Made by a program: the position numbers and the translations under genes
The notes under the pieces: model-generated
What the model was told of the DNA's origin: nothing
Seen by the model: the letters and a program-made list of their open reading frames with translations, nothing else
The model's database searches: none
DNA from: Thermophagus xiamenensis
GTDB taxonomy: Bacteria > Bacteroidota > Bacteroidia > Bacteroidales > Marinilabiliaceae
Assembly (NCBI RefSeq): GCF_900112795.1
Contig: NZ_FONA01000003.1
Location: forward strand, 1 to 64,000
Direction of reading: 5' to 3'
DNA: 64,000 nucleotides
Shown here: piece after piece, positions 52,966 to 62,569 of the stretch
How positions within the stretch are numbered: the first letter of the stretch is position 1
Layout of the letters: the number at the start of each line of letters is the position of its first letter

Positions 52966-53740
52966 TGCTTTTCTGATTATTTTTTTAATAAAATATAATT
53001 GCTTTTTATGGGTTGGGACAAATGGCTACAAAGCTGTCGCCGCGCCGCGGCTGACAATTAGGTCACCGGGTCATTAGGCCGTTAGGCCATTGGGCCACTA
53101 GGTCGATAGGCCGATGGGTTGTTAGGCTATTTATATCTATTATATATCCATCTATATCTATTTGTATCTACCTTATATCCACCATATTTCTATTTATATC
53201 CACATATATCTTTTATTCTGGCTTCTGGCTTCTGTCGCCCCTCCGGGGCTCAGATTGTATATGGTTGCACTTTTGCTACAAAGCTGCCGCCCCTACGGGG
53301 CTCTGACCAATAGGCCAATAGGCCATTGGGCCACTAGGCCGATAGGTTGTTAGGCTATTTATATCTATTATGTATCCATCTATATCTATTTGTATCTACC
53401 TTATATCCACCATATTTCTATTTATATCCACATAAATCTTTTAATCTGGCTCCTGGCTTCTGTCGCCCCTCCGGGGCTCAGATTGTATATGGTTGCACTT
53501 TTGCTACAAAGCTGCCGCCCCTACGGGGCTGGCAATAAAGGCCGATAGGTTGTTAGGCTATTTTTTTAGCATACAATTTATATCTATTATATATCCACCT
53601 ATATCTATTTGTATCTACTTTATATCCACCATATTTCTACTAATATCTTTTAATCTGACTTCTGGCCTCTAGCTTCTAACTTCAGGCCTCTAGCTTCTAG
53701 CTTCTGGCCTCTGGTTTCTAAAACCAGGCATCAAAAATAG
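52966..53740. repeat. Composite low-complexity region with a duplicated 182-bp unit
   Basis: A 182-bp unit occurs at 53121-53302 and again at 53349-53530, with period 228 and only a few differences; a third partial copy is at 53552-53660. Each unit holds TATATCC/TATATCT words, CTTCTGGCTTCTGTC words and two small GC hairpins (CGCCCCTCCGGGGCT and GCCGCCCCTACGGGGCT) around AGATTGTATATGGTTGCACT. Word runs of TAGGCC/TTAGGC lie between and TCTGGCCTCTAGCTTCTAAC words end it. The region is gene-free; frames across the unit are shadows of the repeat. Confidence 0.85.
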
Positions 53741-53851
53741 CAATCTTTGCCAACTTATATTCACGGCATAAATTATCCAACCCTAAATCGATGCACTGCA
53801 TTGGATAAATTTTCATATTTTTGAGACCAACCCCTAAAAAAACAAACACCC

Positions 53852-54562
53852 ATGAACATAAGAATACATTGTTTTCAACACGCCCCCTTCGAAGATATGG
53901 GGTGTATAAAAGACTGGATAAAAAAAGAGGGTTTTCCGTTAAATTATACGCGTTTTTATGAAGATTGGAAAATACCCTCCATCGATTCGTATGACTGGCT
54001 CATCATCATGGGCGGCCCCATGAGTGTGAATGATGAAACACACTATCCGTGGCTGGCAGAAGAGAAAAAAGCCATAAAAGAAGCCATCGACCGGGGGAAA
54101 ACAGTGCTTGGTATATGTCTGGGGTCACAACTCATCGCTGCCACTCTTGGTGCCAAAGTGACCAAAAACCCCGAACCGGAAATTGGATGGTTCGACGTGA
54201 CACTCACCGACCAGGGAAAACAAAACCCTCTGTTTAAGAATATTGAAAACACCTTCAAAATATTTCAGTGGCACGGCGACACCTTTGAGATACCGGCAGG
54301 GGCACTTCACCTGGCCACCTCACCCGTCTGTAAAAATCAGGCTTTTGTTTTTGGCGACAGAGTATTAGGCCTTCAGTTTCACCTTGAGGTGACCAATGAA
54401 AGCCTGAATTTAATGCTCCGCGATGCCGATGATGAGCTTATTGATGCACCATTTATTCAAAAAAAGGAAGAGATGCTGAAAAATGCTCACTATATTGAAT
54501 CAACCAACCAATTAATGTATAAAATTCTGGACCGGTTAAAAGAACTACAACCGCCAAAATGA
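53852..54562 (+). CDS. Type 1 (class I) glutamine amidotransferase
   Basis: A 236-residue protein of the GMP-synthase-like amidotransferase family. The nucleophile Cys89 is in TVLGICLGSQLIAATLGAKV, and the His-Glu of the triad is in GLQFHLEVTNESL. The N-terminal strand order (MNIRIHCFQHAPFEDMGCIK, LIIMGGPMSVNDE) is typical. It hydrolyses glutamine to deliver ammonia, or may act on gamma-glutamyl compounds; no synthetase domain is attached. A TATTTTTG box (53816-53823) 29 bases upstream may be its -7 promoter element. It precedes the macro-domain gene. Confidence 0.88.
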   Translation: MNIRIHCFQHAPFEDMGCIKDWIKKEGFPLNYTRFYEDWKIPSIDSYDWLIIMGGPMSVNDETHYPWLAEEKKAIKEAIDRGKTVLGICLGSQLIAATLGAKVTKNPEPEIGWFDVTLTDQGKQNPLFKNIENTFKIFQWHGDTFEIPAGALHLATSPVCKNQAFVFGDRVLGLQFHLEVTNESLNLMLRDADDELIDAPFIQKKEEMLKNAHYIESTNQLMYKILDRLKELQPPK

Positions 54563-54659
54563 TAGCTTTTTGTTTCCCTGTTAACATTTTGAGTGTTATC
54601 TTTGAGTATCCAACCAAACTGTCAGGGTTTATTCCAACAATCAGATAATCTCAATAAAA

Positions 54660-55202
54660 ATGGAAACAACCATATCAGACATCACCATAGAATTGGTTCA
54701 GGGCAATATTGCCTCGCAACCCGATATGATGGCCATTGTAAATGCCGCCAATGCCCAACTGAGAATGGGTGGCGGCGTGGCCGGTGCCATACATCGTGCT
54801 GCCGGCCCCGGCCTTGAGGAAGAGTGCCGCCCCCTGGCGCCCATAAAGCCCGGCGAAGCAGTTATTACGGGTGGCCACAACCTTCCTAACCCATATGTAA
54901 TACATTGTTTAGGTCCTGTATACGGTCACGACAAACCGGAAGCACAGCTTTTGGCCAATTGTTATCGTAATGCCCTGCGATTGGCCGAAAAAAATAACAT
55001 TCATTCCATTGCATTTCCTGCCATATCCACCGGTATCTTTGGCTATCCCCTGCGCGATGCCACCCGAGTAGTAGTTGACACCCTAAAAGAGGCAGCCCCC
55101 ACTTTGAACAAAGTTAAAATCATCCGGTTTGTACTCTATAGCCCTACCGACTTTGAGGTTTATAAAGAGCTGCTCTTCTATAGTTCTTCCACGAGGGATT
55201 GA
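54660..55202 (+). CDS. Macro-domain protein (O-acetyl-ADP-ribose deacetylase type)
   Basis: A 180-residue single macro domain. Asn28 and Asn31 in AIVNAANAQLRMGGG, with the GGGVAGAIHRAAG loop, bind ADP-ribose. VITGGHNLPNPYVIHCLGP and SIAFPAISTGIFGYPL complete the fold. Such proteins remove O-acetyl-ADP-ribose or ADP-ribose from Asp/Glu and other targets. A TATCTTTG box at 54597-54604 is a plausible promoter element. The last 25 bases overlap the end of the convergent GH9 gene. It follows the amidotransferase gene after 97 bases. Confidence 0.9.
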   Translation: METTISDITIELVQGNIASQPDMMAIVNAANAQLRMGGGVAGAIHRAAGPGLEEECRPLAPIKPGEAVITGGHNLPNPYVIHCLGPVYGHDKPEAQLLANCYRNALRLAEKNNIHSIAFPAISTGIFGYPLRDATRVVVDTLKEAAPTLNKVKIIRFVLYSPTDFEVYKELLFYSSSTRD

Positions 55203-57676
55203 ATAGCATTAGCCAGATAAATAAATGAGCCGGCAACCGTAATCACGTATTCGTTTTCGCCCCATAAGAATGGCCAGTCTTCCTTATTTTCCGGATAGTC
55301 AGGTTTCAACATCAAGACCCCTGGTACAATCCCACCGGCGATAAATGAAAAATCGGCCCTGTTCATTCCATAGGCAACTTTCTTGGAATGAAGCCCCACA
55401 CCTGAAACAAACGAAATATTGGATCCGGGATGACATCCCAAAATATAGTTGAAAGCTCGGAAAACAGACTCTTTATCCATGACATCGGGAAATGCCCGAT
55501 AAAGCATATAGTTGGCAATTCCATTTTCTATAACAGTTCCGTTACCTGCCCATCCCCCTTCGGTAATAGGCACTCCAAAAGGATTAAGATGTTTAAGGCT
55601 GTCAACCGTTTCGGCATATTGACGAGCCCGTTCCTTCACCTGATTGACAAAATCCTCATCCATATAAGGCAAAGCAGGAAAAAGTGAGGTAATTAAATAC
55701 CCAAACTGTTGACTGATATCCGGCCACAACTCTCTTATTCTCCCTGCATATTTTTCCTCCCCGGTTGTGATCAGCAGTTCTGAAGTGGCTCTTACTTCTT
55801 CCAGTAGCAGAGGACCGCCCGTGGTATTGCCAACATAAAAAATATCAGGTTCCTTACCCTGTTCGTCATTCCACACCCTAATAGCTGTTTCCAGACATTC
55901 CTTTGCCAATTCGGGATTAATCTCTTTCAAGGCGCGGGATGCCGCAGCCAGCGCCGAGGCAGAACCATAGTTAAGAGGTGTTGACTTACTGGTAAAAGCC
56001 CACCTGTCGTCAAAGGTACCACTATAAGGATATCTTATTTCCAAAGAGTCGAGAGAAGGGTCGTAGATCAGATTATCGGTCATGGTTAATGCATCACCCA
56101 AATGAGTGTACTGAGATATATAAGGAACGATTATTCCCGGAATGGCATGTCCCACAGCACGATGTTGCGCTATCAAGGCCAAGGCACCATGTTCAATCTG
56201 CTGAAGGATGTCGTTTTTCCCGTCGGGATGATGTAGATCCACAAATCGATTTTCCTGATCCACCAAGGTCTCATCGCGGAATAGATCAAAATCCTCCCAG
56301 GCATGGACCAGGCGCAAAACCGTATGATATTGCGATTGCGTACGGATATCATAATCTCCTGCATCATACCATCCACCAATATTCAATCCGGGAATATGCT
56401 CACCGGGACGATAGGGCGAGTCGGTGGTCGGACCTTGCGCATAAAGATCGAAATGCTCATGATTGACAGGTGCCTGCAGAGCATCATCCAAATGTGAGGC
56501 CCCATGCCAAACCCTATATGCTTCATTAACCATCACATGGTCCATTTGCACAGGCATATAAATATCAAGGGTTGGATGCCACACTCCTTCATAAACATCT
56601 TTATCTACCCGAATTACCCGGCTTTGCAGGTCACCATATTTTACCACATAGAGACCGGGCTCTGACACATCCGAGAAATCAAAAATACCGTATTGATACC
56701 GCTTGTATTGCCCCCACATTTTCACCGGACCTTCGAAAATAGTCTTTCGATTTCCGTGCTCATCAATTTTCAACAGAGCAGCCCGGGAAAGACCTTTATC
56801 TCTTCGATCCAATTCGATGACGGCCTGTTTTTTCTGCGATGGATGATACCCTACCTGTGAAAAACTGATTACGGGTTCACGCAACCAACCCTCAACAATC
56901 GATACCTTAAGCCGCCACTCAATAACTTTACCTTGCTTACCTGCGGGAATCAAACTCCGCAACACAAACCAACCGTTCTGAGCTTTGTTTCGACCGTCAA
57001 AAAGCAGCAATTCCTGCTCCGACTCAACGGTTATTCTATGAAAATCATCCTCCGGCGCCAATACAATTCGGTGTCCGACAGCCAAAGGCATAGGAATGGT
57101 ATTTCCTGCCTTATCAACGGATGTTGGTCCCGATGGATAGAGTGGGAAAATACCGGTTTTTTCATCCATAAGATAAGTCTTTTCGAAATAGGCGGCAGGA
57201 AGAAACTCAAGATTAAATCCGGCCTTTCCTTCCAGCTCGCGAGGCAGAGGCTCATCCAAATGGACGCTGATCAGCAAAAAATCACCCTGCGGTTGAGTAT
57301 GTATTCTATAGTTAAATTCAGGATATTCCAGCCAGGCATCAACAATATTATTTACACTGTCCACCTCTTTCTTTATAAACTTTGGAATTGGATCCCACTG
57401 CTCAGGGGTATGGTTGAGCCGAACATCTCCGTTGGTTACCGTTCGCTGTCCATGATGAATAACCTCAATGCCACTCATCTTGGAATCACTGAAATATCCA
57501 TTATACCAATTGGAAAACACCAGAACATTGACTCCTTCTGTCTCATAATAAGCAGATTCATTCAACATCAGGGTTTCACCATCTTTCTTCTCAGAAAAAT
57601 TACACCCTGTCATAAATCCCACAATTATTATGGTGCTCCAGCATAAAAAAGCACCCCAGAATTTGTTCGTTTTCAT
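55178..57676 (-). CDS. Glycoside hydrolase family 9 lipoprotein
   Basis: An 832-residue exported protein. Its signal peptide ends in a lipobox (GFMTGC, Cys25), so it is expected as a lipoprotein. An N-terminal Ig-like cellulase domain (CelD_N) spans about 270-360, with FSQVGYHPSQKKQAVIELDR. The GH9 (alpha/alpha)6 catalytic region follows with WYDAGDYDIRTQSQYHTVLR (the two Asp) and, near the C terminus, FNYILGCHPGSNISFVSGVG and GGWAGNGTVIENGIANYMLY. The first 250 residues are a beta-rich extension of unknown role. GH9 enzymes cleave beta-1,4-glucan; whether this acts on cellulose or a smaller glycan is not decided here. No SusCD genes flank it. Confidence 0.88.
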   Translation of the reverse strand: MKTNKFWGAFLCWSTIIIVGFMTGCNFSEKKDGETLMLNESAYYETEGVNVLVFSNWYNGYFSDSKMSGIEVIHHGQRTVTNGDVRLNHTPEQWDPIPKFIKKEVDSVNNIVDAWLEYPEFNYRIHTQPQGDFLLISVHLDEPLPRELEGKAGFNLEFLPAAYFEKTYLMDEKTGIFPLYPSGPTSVDKAGNTIPMPLAVGHRIVLAPEDDFHRITVESEQELLLFDGRNKAQNGWFVLRSLIPAGKQGKVIEWRLKVSIVEGWLREPVISFSQVGYHPSQKKQAVIELDRRDKGLSRAALLKIDEHGNRKTIFEGPVKMWGQYKRYQYGIFDFSDVSEPGLYVVKYGDLQSRVIRVDKDVYEGVWHPTLDIYMPVQMDHVMVNEAYRVWHGASHLDDALQAPVNHEHFDLYAQGPTTDSPYRPGEHIPGLNIGGWYDAGDYDIRTQSQYHTVLRLVHAWEDFDLFRDETLVDQENRFVDLHHPDGKNDILQQIEHGALALIAQHRAVGHAIPGIIVPYISQYTHLGDALTMTDNLIYDPSLDSLEIRYPYSGTFDDRWAFTSKSTPLNYGSASALAAASRALKEINPELAKECLETAIRVWNDEQGKEPDIFYVGNTTGGPLLLEEVRATSELLITTGEEKYAGRIRELWPDISQQFGYLITSLFPALPYMDEDFVNQVKERARQYAETVDSLKHLNPFGVPITEGGWAGNGTVIENGIANYMLYRAFPDVMDKESVFRAFNYILGCHPGSNISFVSGVGLHSKKVAYGMNRADFSFIAGGIVPGVLMLKPDYPENKEDWPFLWGENEYVITVAGSFIYLANAIQSLVEEL

Positions 57677-58077
57677 ATGAATATTAAATAAAGTTATGAA
57701 CCCTAGATAAAATCGAAGTAAGAGGTAAGAATTTTCAAAAAATCTTATACATGTCTTACTGTAGCTAATGGCACCACTTATTCAAAAGACTAAAATATCT
57801 ACATATTACTTACATACGGATGAACCTAACGATTCATTAACAACTATACCAACTTTGACCACCAAAAATATCCATTTTTCAATGGACTTAGGGCATTTAA
57901 AAGGTGGATATTTCTGTTAAAATGGTAGAAACATTTGCAAAGAATAACCTACCGATACCTTTTTCAAAAGCAAACTTGTAGGTCAGTCTCCATTTTCATC
58001 AATATTTTCGTTCAGACTCACCTTCATATTATTTTTAAATATTTTTCCATAATATTGCAATACCAGGAGGCAATACT
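57677..58077. other. Gene-free spacer with an inverted repeat
   Basis: About 400 bases between the divergent GH9 and histidine kinase genes. AAATATCCA (57866-57874) and TGGATATTT (57905-57913) form a perfect 9-bp dyad with a 30-base gap. This could be an operator or a hairpin. CAGGAGG just before 58078 is a strong Shine-Dalgarno, unusual in this phylum. No gene is seen. Confidence 0.5.
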
Positions 58078-59016
58078 ATGATCATTCAAATAGCGCTCAT
58101 CACATCAGTCATTCTTCAGTTTGGTGCCTTTTTCAATACATTAACTCTGATTCGCCGGACCAAGTTCAATGTGTCGTGGATTACCATATCCATTGCCTTT
58201 TTTCTGATGGCGGTACGACGCATTAGCGAATTGGCCGTATTTATTGATAATGAAGAGCTATCCGCCGTCGACCATTTCAATAGCTGGATGGCGGTGTTCA
58301 TTTCACTATTAATGTTTATTGCTTCGTTTTACATCCGAAGAATATTTAAGCTACAATCAAAAATAGACCGGATGCGCAAAGAAAATGAAGCCAAAGTGTT
58401 ATCAGCCATTATCGAAACCGAAGAAAAAGAACGCAGGCACTTTTCGCGAGAGTTGCACGACGGCCTAGGGCCGATTTTGTCCTCTATAAAGATGGCCTTT
58501 TCGGCAATAGACAAATCACTGGCTTCCCCGCGTAACAAAACCATTATTGAAAAGACAGAGGTAGCCATCGATACCGCCATCGACACCGTACGTGAGATTT
58601 CCAACAACCTGAGTCCCCACCTGTTGGAAAAATTTGGCCTAAAAAAAGCCATTCAAACCTTTTACCACAACATTCCACAGCCGGAAAAACCATCGTTTAA
58701 ACTATCCACCACCCCCGACGCGCTCCATATCCCCTATAATATTGAAATCATTCTTTACCGAATATTAACAGAATTGATTAACAACACCCTGAAACATGCC
58801 CGGGCAAAAAAGATTGAGGTCTCTATTTTTTCCTCCTCAAAAGAGTTGGAATTACATTATTCCGACGACGGTAAGGGGTTTGATACTTCATCTCAAAAAC
58901 GTAACGGAACAGGTATTGCCAACATATATTCCCGCATTAAATCGATAGACGGGAAAGTGGACTTGCATTCAAAAATAAATGAAGGTTTCTTTTTGAAAAT
59001 TAATATTCCGTATTAG
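58078..59016 (+). CDS. Sensor histidine kinase (HisKA_3/NarL type)
   Basis: A 312-residue membrane kinase. Hydrophobic segments at about 3-22, 33-48 and 70-87 are followed by a helical region. The HisKA_3 phosphoacceptor is EEKERRHFSRELHDGLGP with His127. The ATPase domain (about 225-310) has the N box ILTELINNTLKHARAKKIEV and the G box YSDDGKGFDTSSQKRNGTGI. No separate periplasmic sensor domain exists. Strong SD AGGAGG precedes the start. The LuxR-type response regulator at 59267 is its evident partner. Confidence 0.92.
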   Translation: MIIQIALITSVILQFGAFFNTLTLIRRTKFNVSWITISIAFFLMAVRRISELAVFIDNEELSAVDHFNSWMAVFISLLMFIASFYIRRIFKLQSKIDRMRKENEAKVLSAIIETEEKERRHFSRELHDGLGPILSSIKMAFSAIDKSLASPRNKTIIEKTEVAIDTAIDTVREISNNLSPHLLEKFGLKKAIQTFYHNIPQPEKPSFKLSTTPDALHIPYNIEIILYRILTELINNTLKHARAKKIEVSIFSSSKELELHYSDDGKGFDTSSQKRNGTGIANIYSRIKSIDGKVDLHSKINEGFFLKINIPY

Positions 59017-59266
59017 ATTGATGAGATTGAGGGGATTGGTGAGATTGAGGGGATTGAGGGGATTGAAAGGTGTGATTTAGGCTTATAGGCGATTCGAAGC
59101 AGAATTACAAATCCTGGAAATATTGCGTTGTGGAATGCAAATCACAGCAACGAGGTGAACTATAAACCAATTACTAGTAACTAAAAACTGATGACTAACG
59201 ACCAATGACTTACAACTATTTTTAAGAACCTACAGTTAGTTCAAAGAAATAAGTAAATTTATACGA
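59017..59266. repeat. Low-complexity spacer between kinase and regulator
   Basis: Tandem words GATTGAGGGGATTG and variants (59018-59065), then ACTAAAAACTGATGACTAAC and CAATGACTTACAAC words (59180-59215), the same word class as at 30078 and 47396. No coding frame. The kinase and its regulator are thus split by repeat material, although they likely remain co-functional. Confidence 0.7.
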
Positions 59267-59899
59267 ATGAGAATCTACATAGTTGACGACCATCGGTTAT
59301 TTAGAGAAGGACTTAAATTTCTGCTGGCGGAAGTAGAATTGATTGAGGAAATAGCAGAAGCCGATAATGGGGAAGAATTTCTGAAAAATGCACAAACCTT
59401 CGGACCAGACATAGTTCTGATGGATATTGAAATGCCGGGGATGAACGGCATTCAAACCACCCGGAAATATCTTTCAGGGGCTCCGGAAGGTAAGGTAATA
59501 GCCCTCTCGATGTACGGCGACGAAAACTACTACACCCGGATGATTGATGCCGGGGCCAAAGGCTTTCTGCTTAAAAATTCCAAATTCGAGGATGTTCAAA
59601 AAGCCATCACTGAAGTAGCCAATGGCAACAACTATTTTTCGCCCGAAATACTGAATGGCATTATTCGTAGCCTGAACCACAAAAACAACGGTACTAAAAA
59701 CAGCGACCTCACAGCCCGCGAAATCGAAGTGCTTTACCTTATCTGCAAAGGTCTTTCCAATCAGGAAATTGCCGATACGCTGAACCTCAGTAAACGAACG
59801 GTAGATAAACACCGGGAAAACATCCTGTTTAAAACCCAATCGGCCAATACGGCACAAATGGTAGTTTATGCCATTAAAAACAAAATCTTTGAAGTTTAG
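59267..59899 (+). CDS. NarL/LuxR-type response regulator
   Basis: A 210-residue two-component regulator. The receiver domain (1-120) has Asp7-Asp8, the phosphoacceptor Asp53 in DIVLMDIEMPGMNG, and the conserved Lys in AKGFLLKNS. A LuxR-type helix-turn-helix (about 145-207) has LTAREIEVLYLICKGLSNQE then IADTLNLSKRTVDKHRENIL. It pairs with the kinase at 58078. The PiT transporter gene begins 226 bases downstream; an inverted repeat in that gap could be a binding site. Confidence 0.93.
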   Translation: MRIYIVDDHRLFREGLKFLLAEVELIEEIAEADNGEEFLKNAQTFGPDIVLMDIEMPGMNGIQTTRKYLSGAPEGKVIALSMYGDENYYTRMIDAGAKGFLLKNSKFEDVQKAITEVANGNNYFSPEILNGIIRSLNHKNNGTKNSDLTAREIEVLYLICKGLSNQEIADTLNLSKRTVDKHRENILFKTQSANTAQMVVYAIKNKIFEV

Positions 59900-59936
59900 C
59901 CATACTGCGCACTTCTTTCAAAAATTCTTCCCACAA

Positions 59937-59954
59937 ATACGTAAAAAAACGTAT
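59937..59954. promoter_or_regulatory. Candidate operator upstream of the PiT gene
   Basis: ATACGT (59937-59942) and ACGTAT (59949-59954) are perfect inverted arms with a 6-base A spacer, about 170 bases before the phosphate transporter ATG. NarL-type regulators bind short dyads; the link is positional only. Confidence 0.25.
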
Positions 59955-60125
59955 CCACAAAATAGGTTAAAATACGCTTTCACAAAACGGTACAATCTCT
60001 CATCTTTGCTTCCATAATCTTAAAACATGCATTCCGGCTCTATGCGGTTGGTCGAAATCCAATGCTCTCTATCAGGAAATCATTTTTCGGCCAATATTGC
60101 ATTTGATTTATAAAAAGCATACAAT

Positions 60126-61151
60126 ATGTTAATTCCATTTTTAATACCGTTTGTTATAGCCCTCTTTTTAGCCATCAATATGGGTGGCAGTGGCACGGCC
60201 CCGGCCTTTTCTGCGGCCTATGGTGCCAACATCATCAAAAAGGCAGCGGTGCCGGGACTCTTTGGCATTATGGTTTTTCTGGGTGCCATCATAGGTGGTA
60301 AGGAAACGGCGAAGACAGTAGGGAAAGGTTTATTGGATGAACAGTACATGACCTTTACGGTAGTATCGGTCATCCTGGGCTCGGTGGCGTTGGCACTGCT
60401 CATTGCCAACCTTTTCGGCATACCACAATCCACCAGTCAGGCAACCGTCATGGCGGTAGTAGCTCCTGCCATCTATTTCGATGCCATTAATACCCGCAAA
60501 CTACTTCTCGAGATTGTCCCCACATGGTTTATCATGCCTGTGATAGCCTTTTTCCTCTCTCTTTTTATTGGGAAATACATCTATAAACCCATCCGGAAAA
60601 AGGGATATACCATATCCAAACAACTCAATGAAAATTACCTGCTGAAAGGATTAATCATATTGATGTCGATGTATGTGGCCTTTTCGATAGGCACCAATAA
60701 CGTAGCCAATGCAGCAGGGCCCATAGCGGCAATGTCGTGTAACGAGTTAAATGTCACCAGCACCCATTTTCTGCATGTGCTCATTTTGGCCACCCTGATA
60801 GTTGCCCCCAGCTTTGGGATAGGCAGTTCCATCTTTGGCAAGAAGATATTACAAAATACAGGGAAAGAGATAGTTTTATTTGGTCGTATTGAAGCCGTAA
60901 TTATCGCCTTTATCTCTGCCACACTATTGCTCCTGGCATCGGTACTGAAAGGTATTCCCACCTCACTGGTGCAATTGAATGTTGCTTCAATAATAGGTAT
61001 AGGGGTTGCCAAACTGGGATTTAAAAATATTTTCCGGAAGACCGAAGTCAATAAGTTTTTTATCATGTGGGTTATAGCACCAATTATTGCTTTTGTAATT
61101 TCTTATCTCTTCATATGGTTGGCCGACTTCTGGGATGTGGTTTATTTATAG
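60126..61151 (+). CDS. PiT-family inorganic phosphate transporter
   Basis: A 341-residue membrane transporter of the PiT family (Pi/sodium or Pi/proton symport). Two internal halves carry the family signatures: AINMGGSGTAPAFSAAYGAN near residues 17-36, and FSIGTNNVANAAGPIAAMS near 187-205. About ten membrane helices are visible. No DUF47/PhoU-like partner lies beside it. It stands downstream of the histidine kinase and response regulator genes, which may regulate it. Length is slightly short for the family but both halves are complete. Confidence 0.9.
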   Translation: MLIPFLIPFVIALFLAINMGGSGTAPAFSAAYGANIIKKAAVPGLFGIMVFLGAIIGGKETAKTVGKGLLDEQYMTFTVVSVILGSVALALLIANLFGIPQSTSQATVMAVVAPAIYFDAINTRKLLLEIVPTWFIMPVIAFFLSLFIGKYIYKPIRKKGYTISKQLNENYLLKGLIILMSMYVAFSIGTNNVANAAGPIAAMSCNELNVTSTHFLHVLILATLIVAPSFGIGSSIFGKKILQNTGKEIVLFGRIEAVIIAFISATLLLLASVLKGIPTSLVQLNVASIIGIGVAKLGFKNIFRKTEVNKFFIMWVIAPIIAFVISYLFIWLADFWDVVYL

Positions 61152-61315
61152 AAATTAGTGGATTAGTGGTTAGTGGTCAGTTATTAGTGGTTAGTAATAA
61201 GTGGTTGGCGGATAGATAAAGAAGTCAGATACATTAAAAACTTCCATGTGATTCTACCTTATTTCTGCTTATATCCGTCTATTTCAATGACATACCTCTT
61301 ACCTGCTTAATTTCT

Positions 61316-62476
61316 CTATTCAGGTGAAAATAACCCGGAAGTTTGATGGTCTTTACGAAGTTGTCGGCTAATAACCGGGATTGAAGCTTCATCAATAAAA
61401 CCACTACTTATGGCATGGCGCACCGCTTCTTCGGTATTGTCTATTAACAGAACCGGTACGTTTTTTTCTTTCATGGCAAGGGCGGTCCGACGCGTAGAGG
61501 AAATATTTCCGGTCTTTCCAACACAACGGATATAAACGGCTTTAACACGATTGGGGAATTCGTTAATAATCCGCCAATAAATATCCGGGTCTTGTTGTCC
61601 GCTATCGCCAATTAATATGAAATCGAGCCGGGGAAAGAAAGAAAACAGAAAACGTATTTTTTCCAACTTATGGTCGTGGTTGCCTCTACTCCACTTCCAG
61701 AATTTAAAAATATTATGCTTTCTCTCTCTCAAAAGCAAAGGTCCTGAAGGTATGGAACGATATTCCATAAAGTCGGTCAGCAAATCATAAATGTTCCATT
61801 CACTGGACGAGACATAAAACATGGGGTTTGGAAAATGTTCCTCCCCTTTACCCTTATATAATGCCCTATAAAAGGCAGAAACCCCTTCAAAAGGTATGCG
61901 GGTGCGGGCATTCTTAAACAACATCAGCCTCAATTTCTTTAGTATTTGGGTGGAATGAGACACCATAACCGTATCATCTATATCAGAAATAACGCCGTAC
62001 GAATGATTGCCCGATACTACCATCACGCGTCCCTCGGCAATTATAGAGCTTTGAGTTTCTACTACTTTGTCTAACAGTTCAAAAGAGGCTTTTTCGAAAT
62101 AAACGCCATCCGGCAGAGGATGCTCCAACTTAAGCCGGCAGTGAAACAGCCCCAGGTCATTGGATTCTACCACATCCATCAGGTCTCTGAACTTTATTTT
62201 AATCCTTACTCCACCAATTTCGTCACTTACATATCGTTTAAACATGGCCAACATATTGGCCCGGGGTTTATGGCCGGCCTCGGGCTTTTCGAGGCCTTTA
62301 TCCTCCATCACGTTACCGACAATAAAAACCTCCCGGCCATTGCTAAAACCCGTAAAAGGTTCTATGACCGGAATGCCCAACCACCCCAATCGTTTTTTTA
62401 TGCGTAACCGTATCTGATGAAAAGGTGTTCCTGGCTTGCGTAACCTTTTTATAAAGGTTTTGGTATTAAAAAGCAT
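61316..62476 (-). CDS. App1-family phosphatidate phosphatase-like protein (DUF2183)
   Basis: 386 residues from the ATG at 62476. The frame opens 22 codons earlier, but a TATATTTG promoter box on the minus strand (62530-62537) lies inside that extension, so the shorter form is more likely. The catalytic App1 domain has GVISDIDDTVMVS (DxDxT, near residue 165) and later FILIGDSGQQDPDIYWRIIN; the FYVSSSEWNIYDLLTDFMEY segment is also typical. App1-type enzymes dephosphorylate phosphatidate. The N-terminal 100 residues are beta-like. It is divergent to a lipid kinase gene. Confidence 0.85.
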   Translation of the reverse strand: MLFNTKTFIKRLRKPGTPFHQIRLRIKKRLGWLGIPVIEPFTGFSNGREVFIVGNVMEDKGLEKPEAGHKPRANMLAMFKRYVSDEIGGVRIKIKFRDLMDVVESNDLGLFHCRLKLEHPLPDGVYFEKASFELLDKVVETQSSIIAEGRVMVVSGNHSYGVISDIDDTVMVSHSTQILKKLRLMLFKNARTRIPFEGVSAFYRALYKGKGEEHFPNPMFYVSSSEWNIYDLLTDFMEYRSIPSGPLLLRERKHNIFKFWKWSRGNHDHKLEKIRFLFSFFPRLDFILIGDSGQQDPDIYWRIINEFPNRVKAVYIRCVGKTGNISSTRRTALAMKEKNVPVLLIDNTEEAVRHAISSGFIDEASIPVISRQLRKDHQTSGLFSPE

Positions 62477-62569
62477 TTCCAAACTTGTTTTTTTTACTAT
62501 CTTTAAGAAAGTTATATCGATATTATATTCAAATATAATCATTCCGGGACAGAAGATAATTCAAAAATT

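Noticed and set aside
53119-53538. Three Tyr/Leu-rich frames of 63-64 codons
   Set aside because: They come from the duplicated 182-bp unit and are read from TATATCT words; no real start or context.
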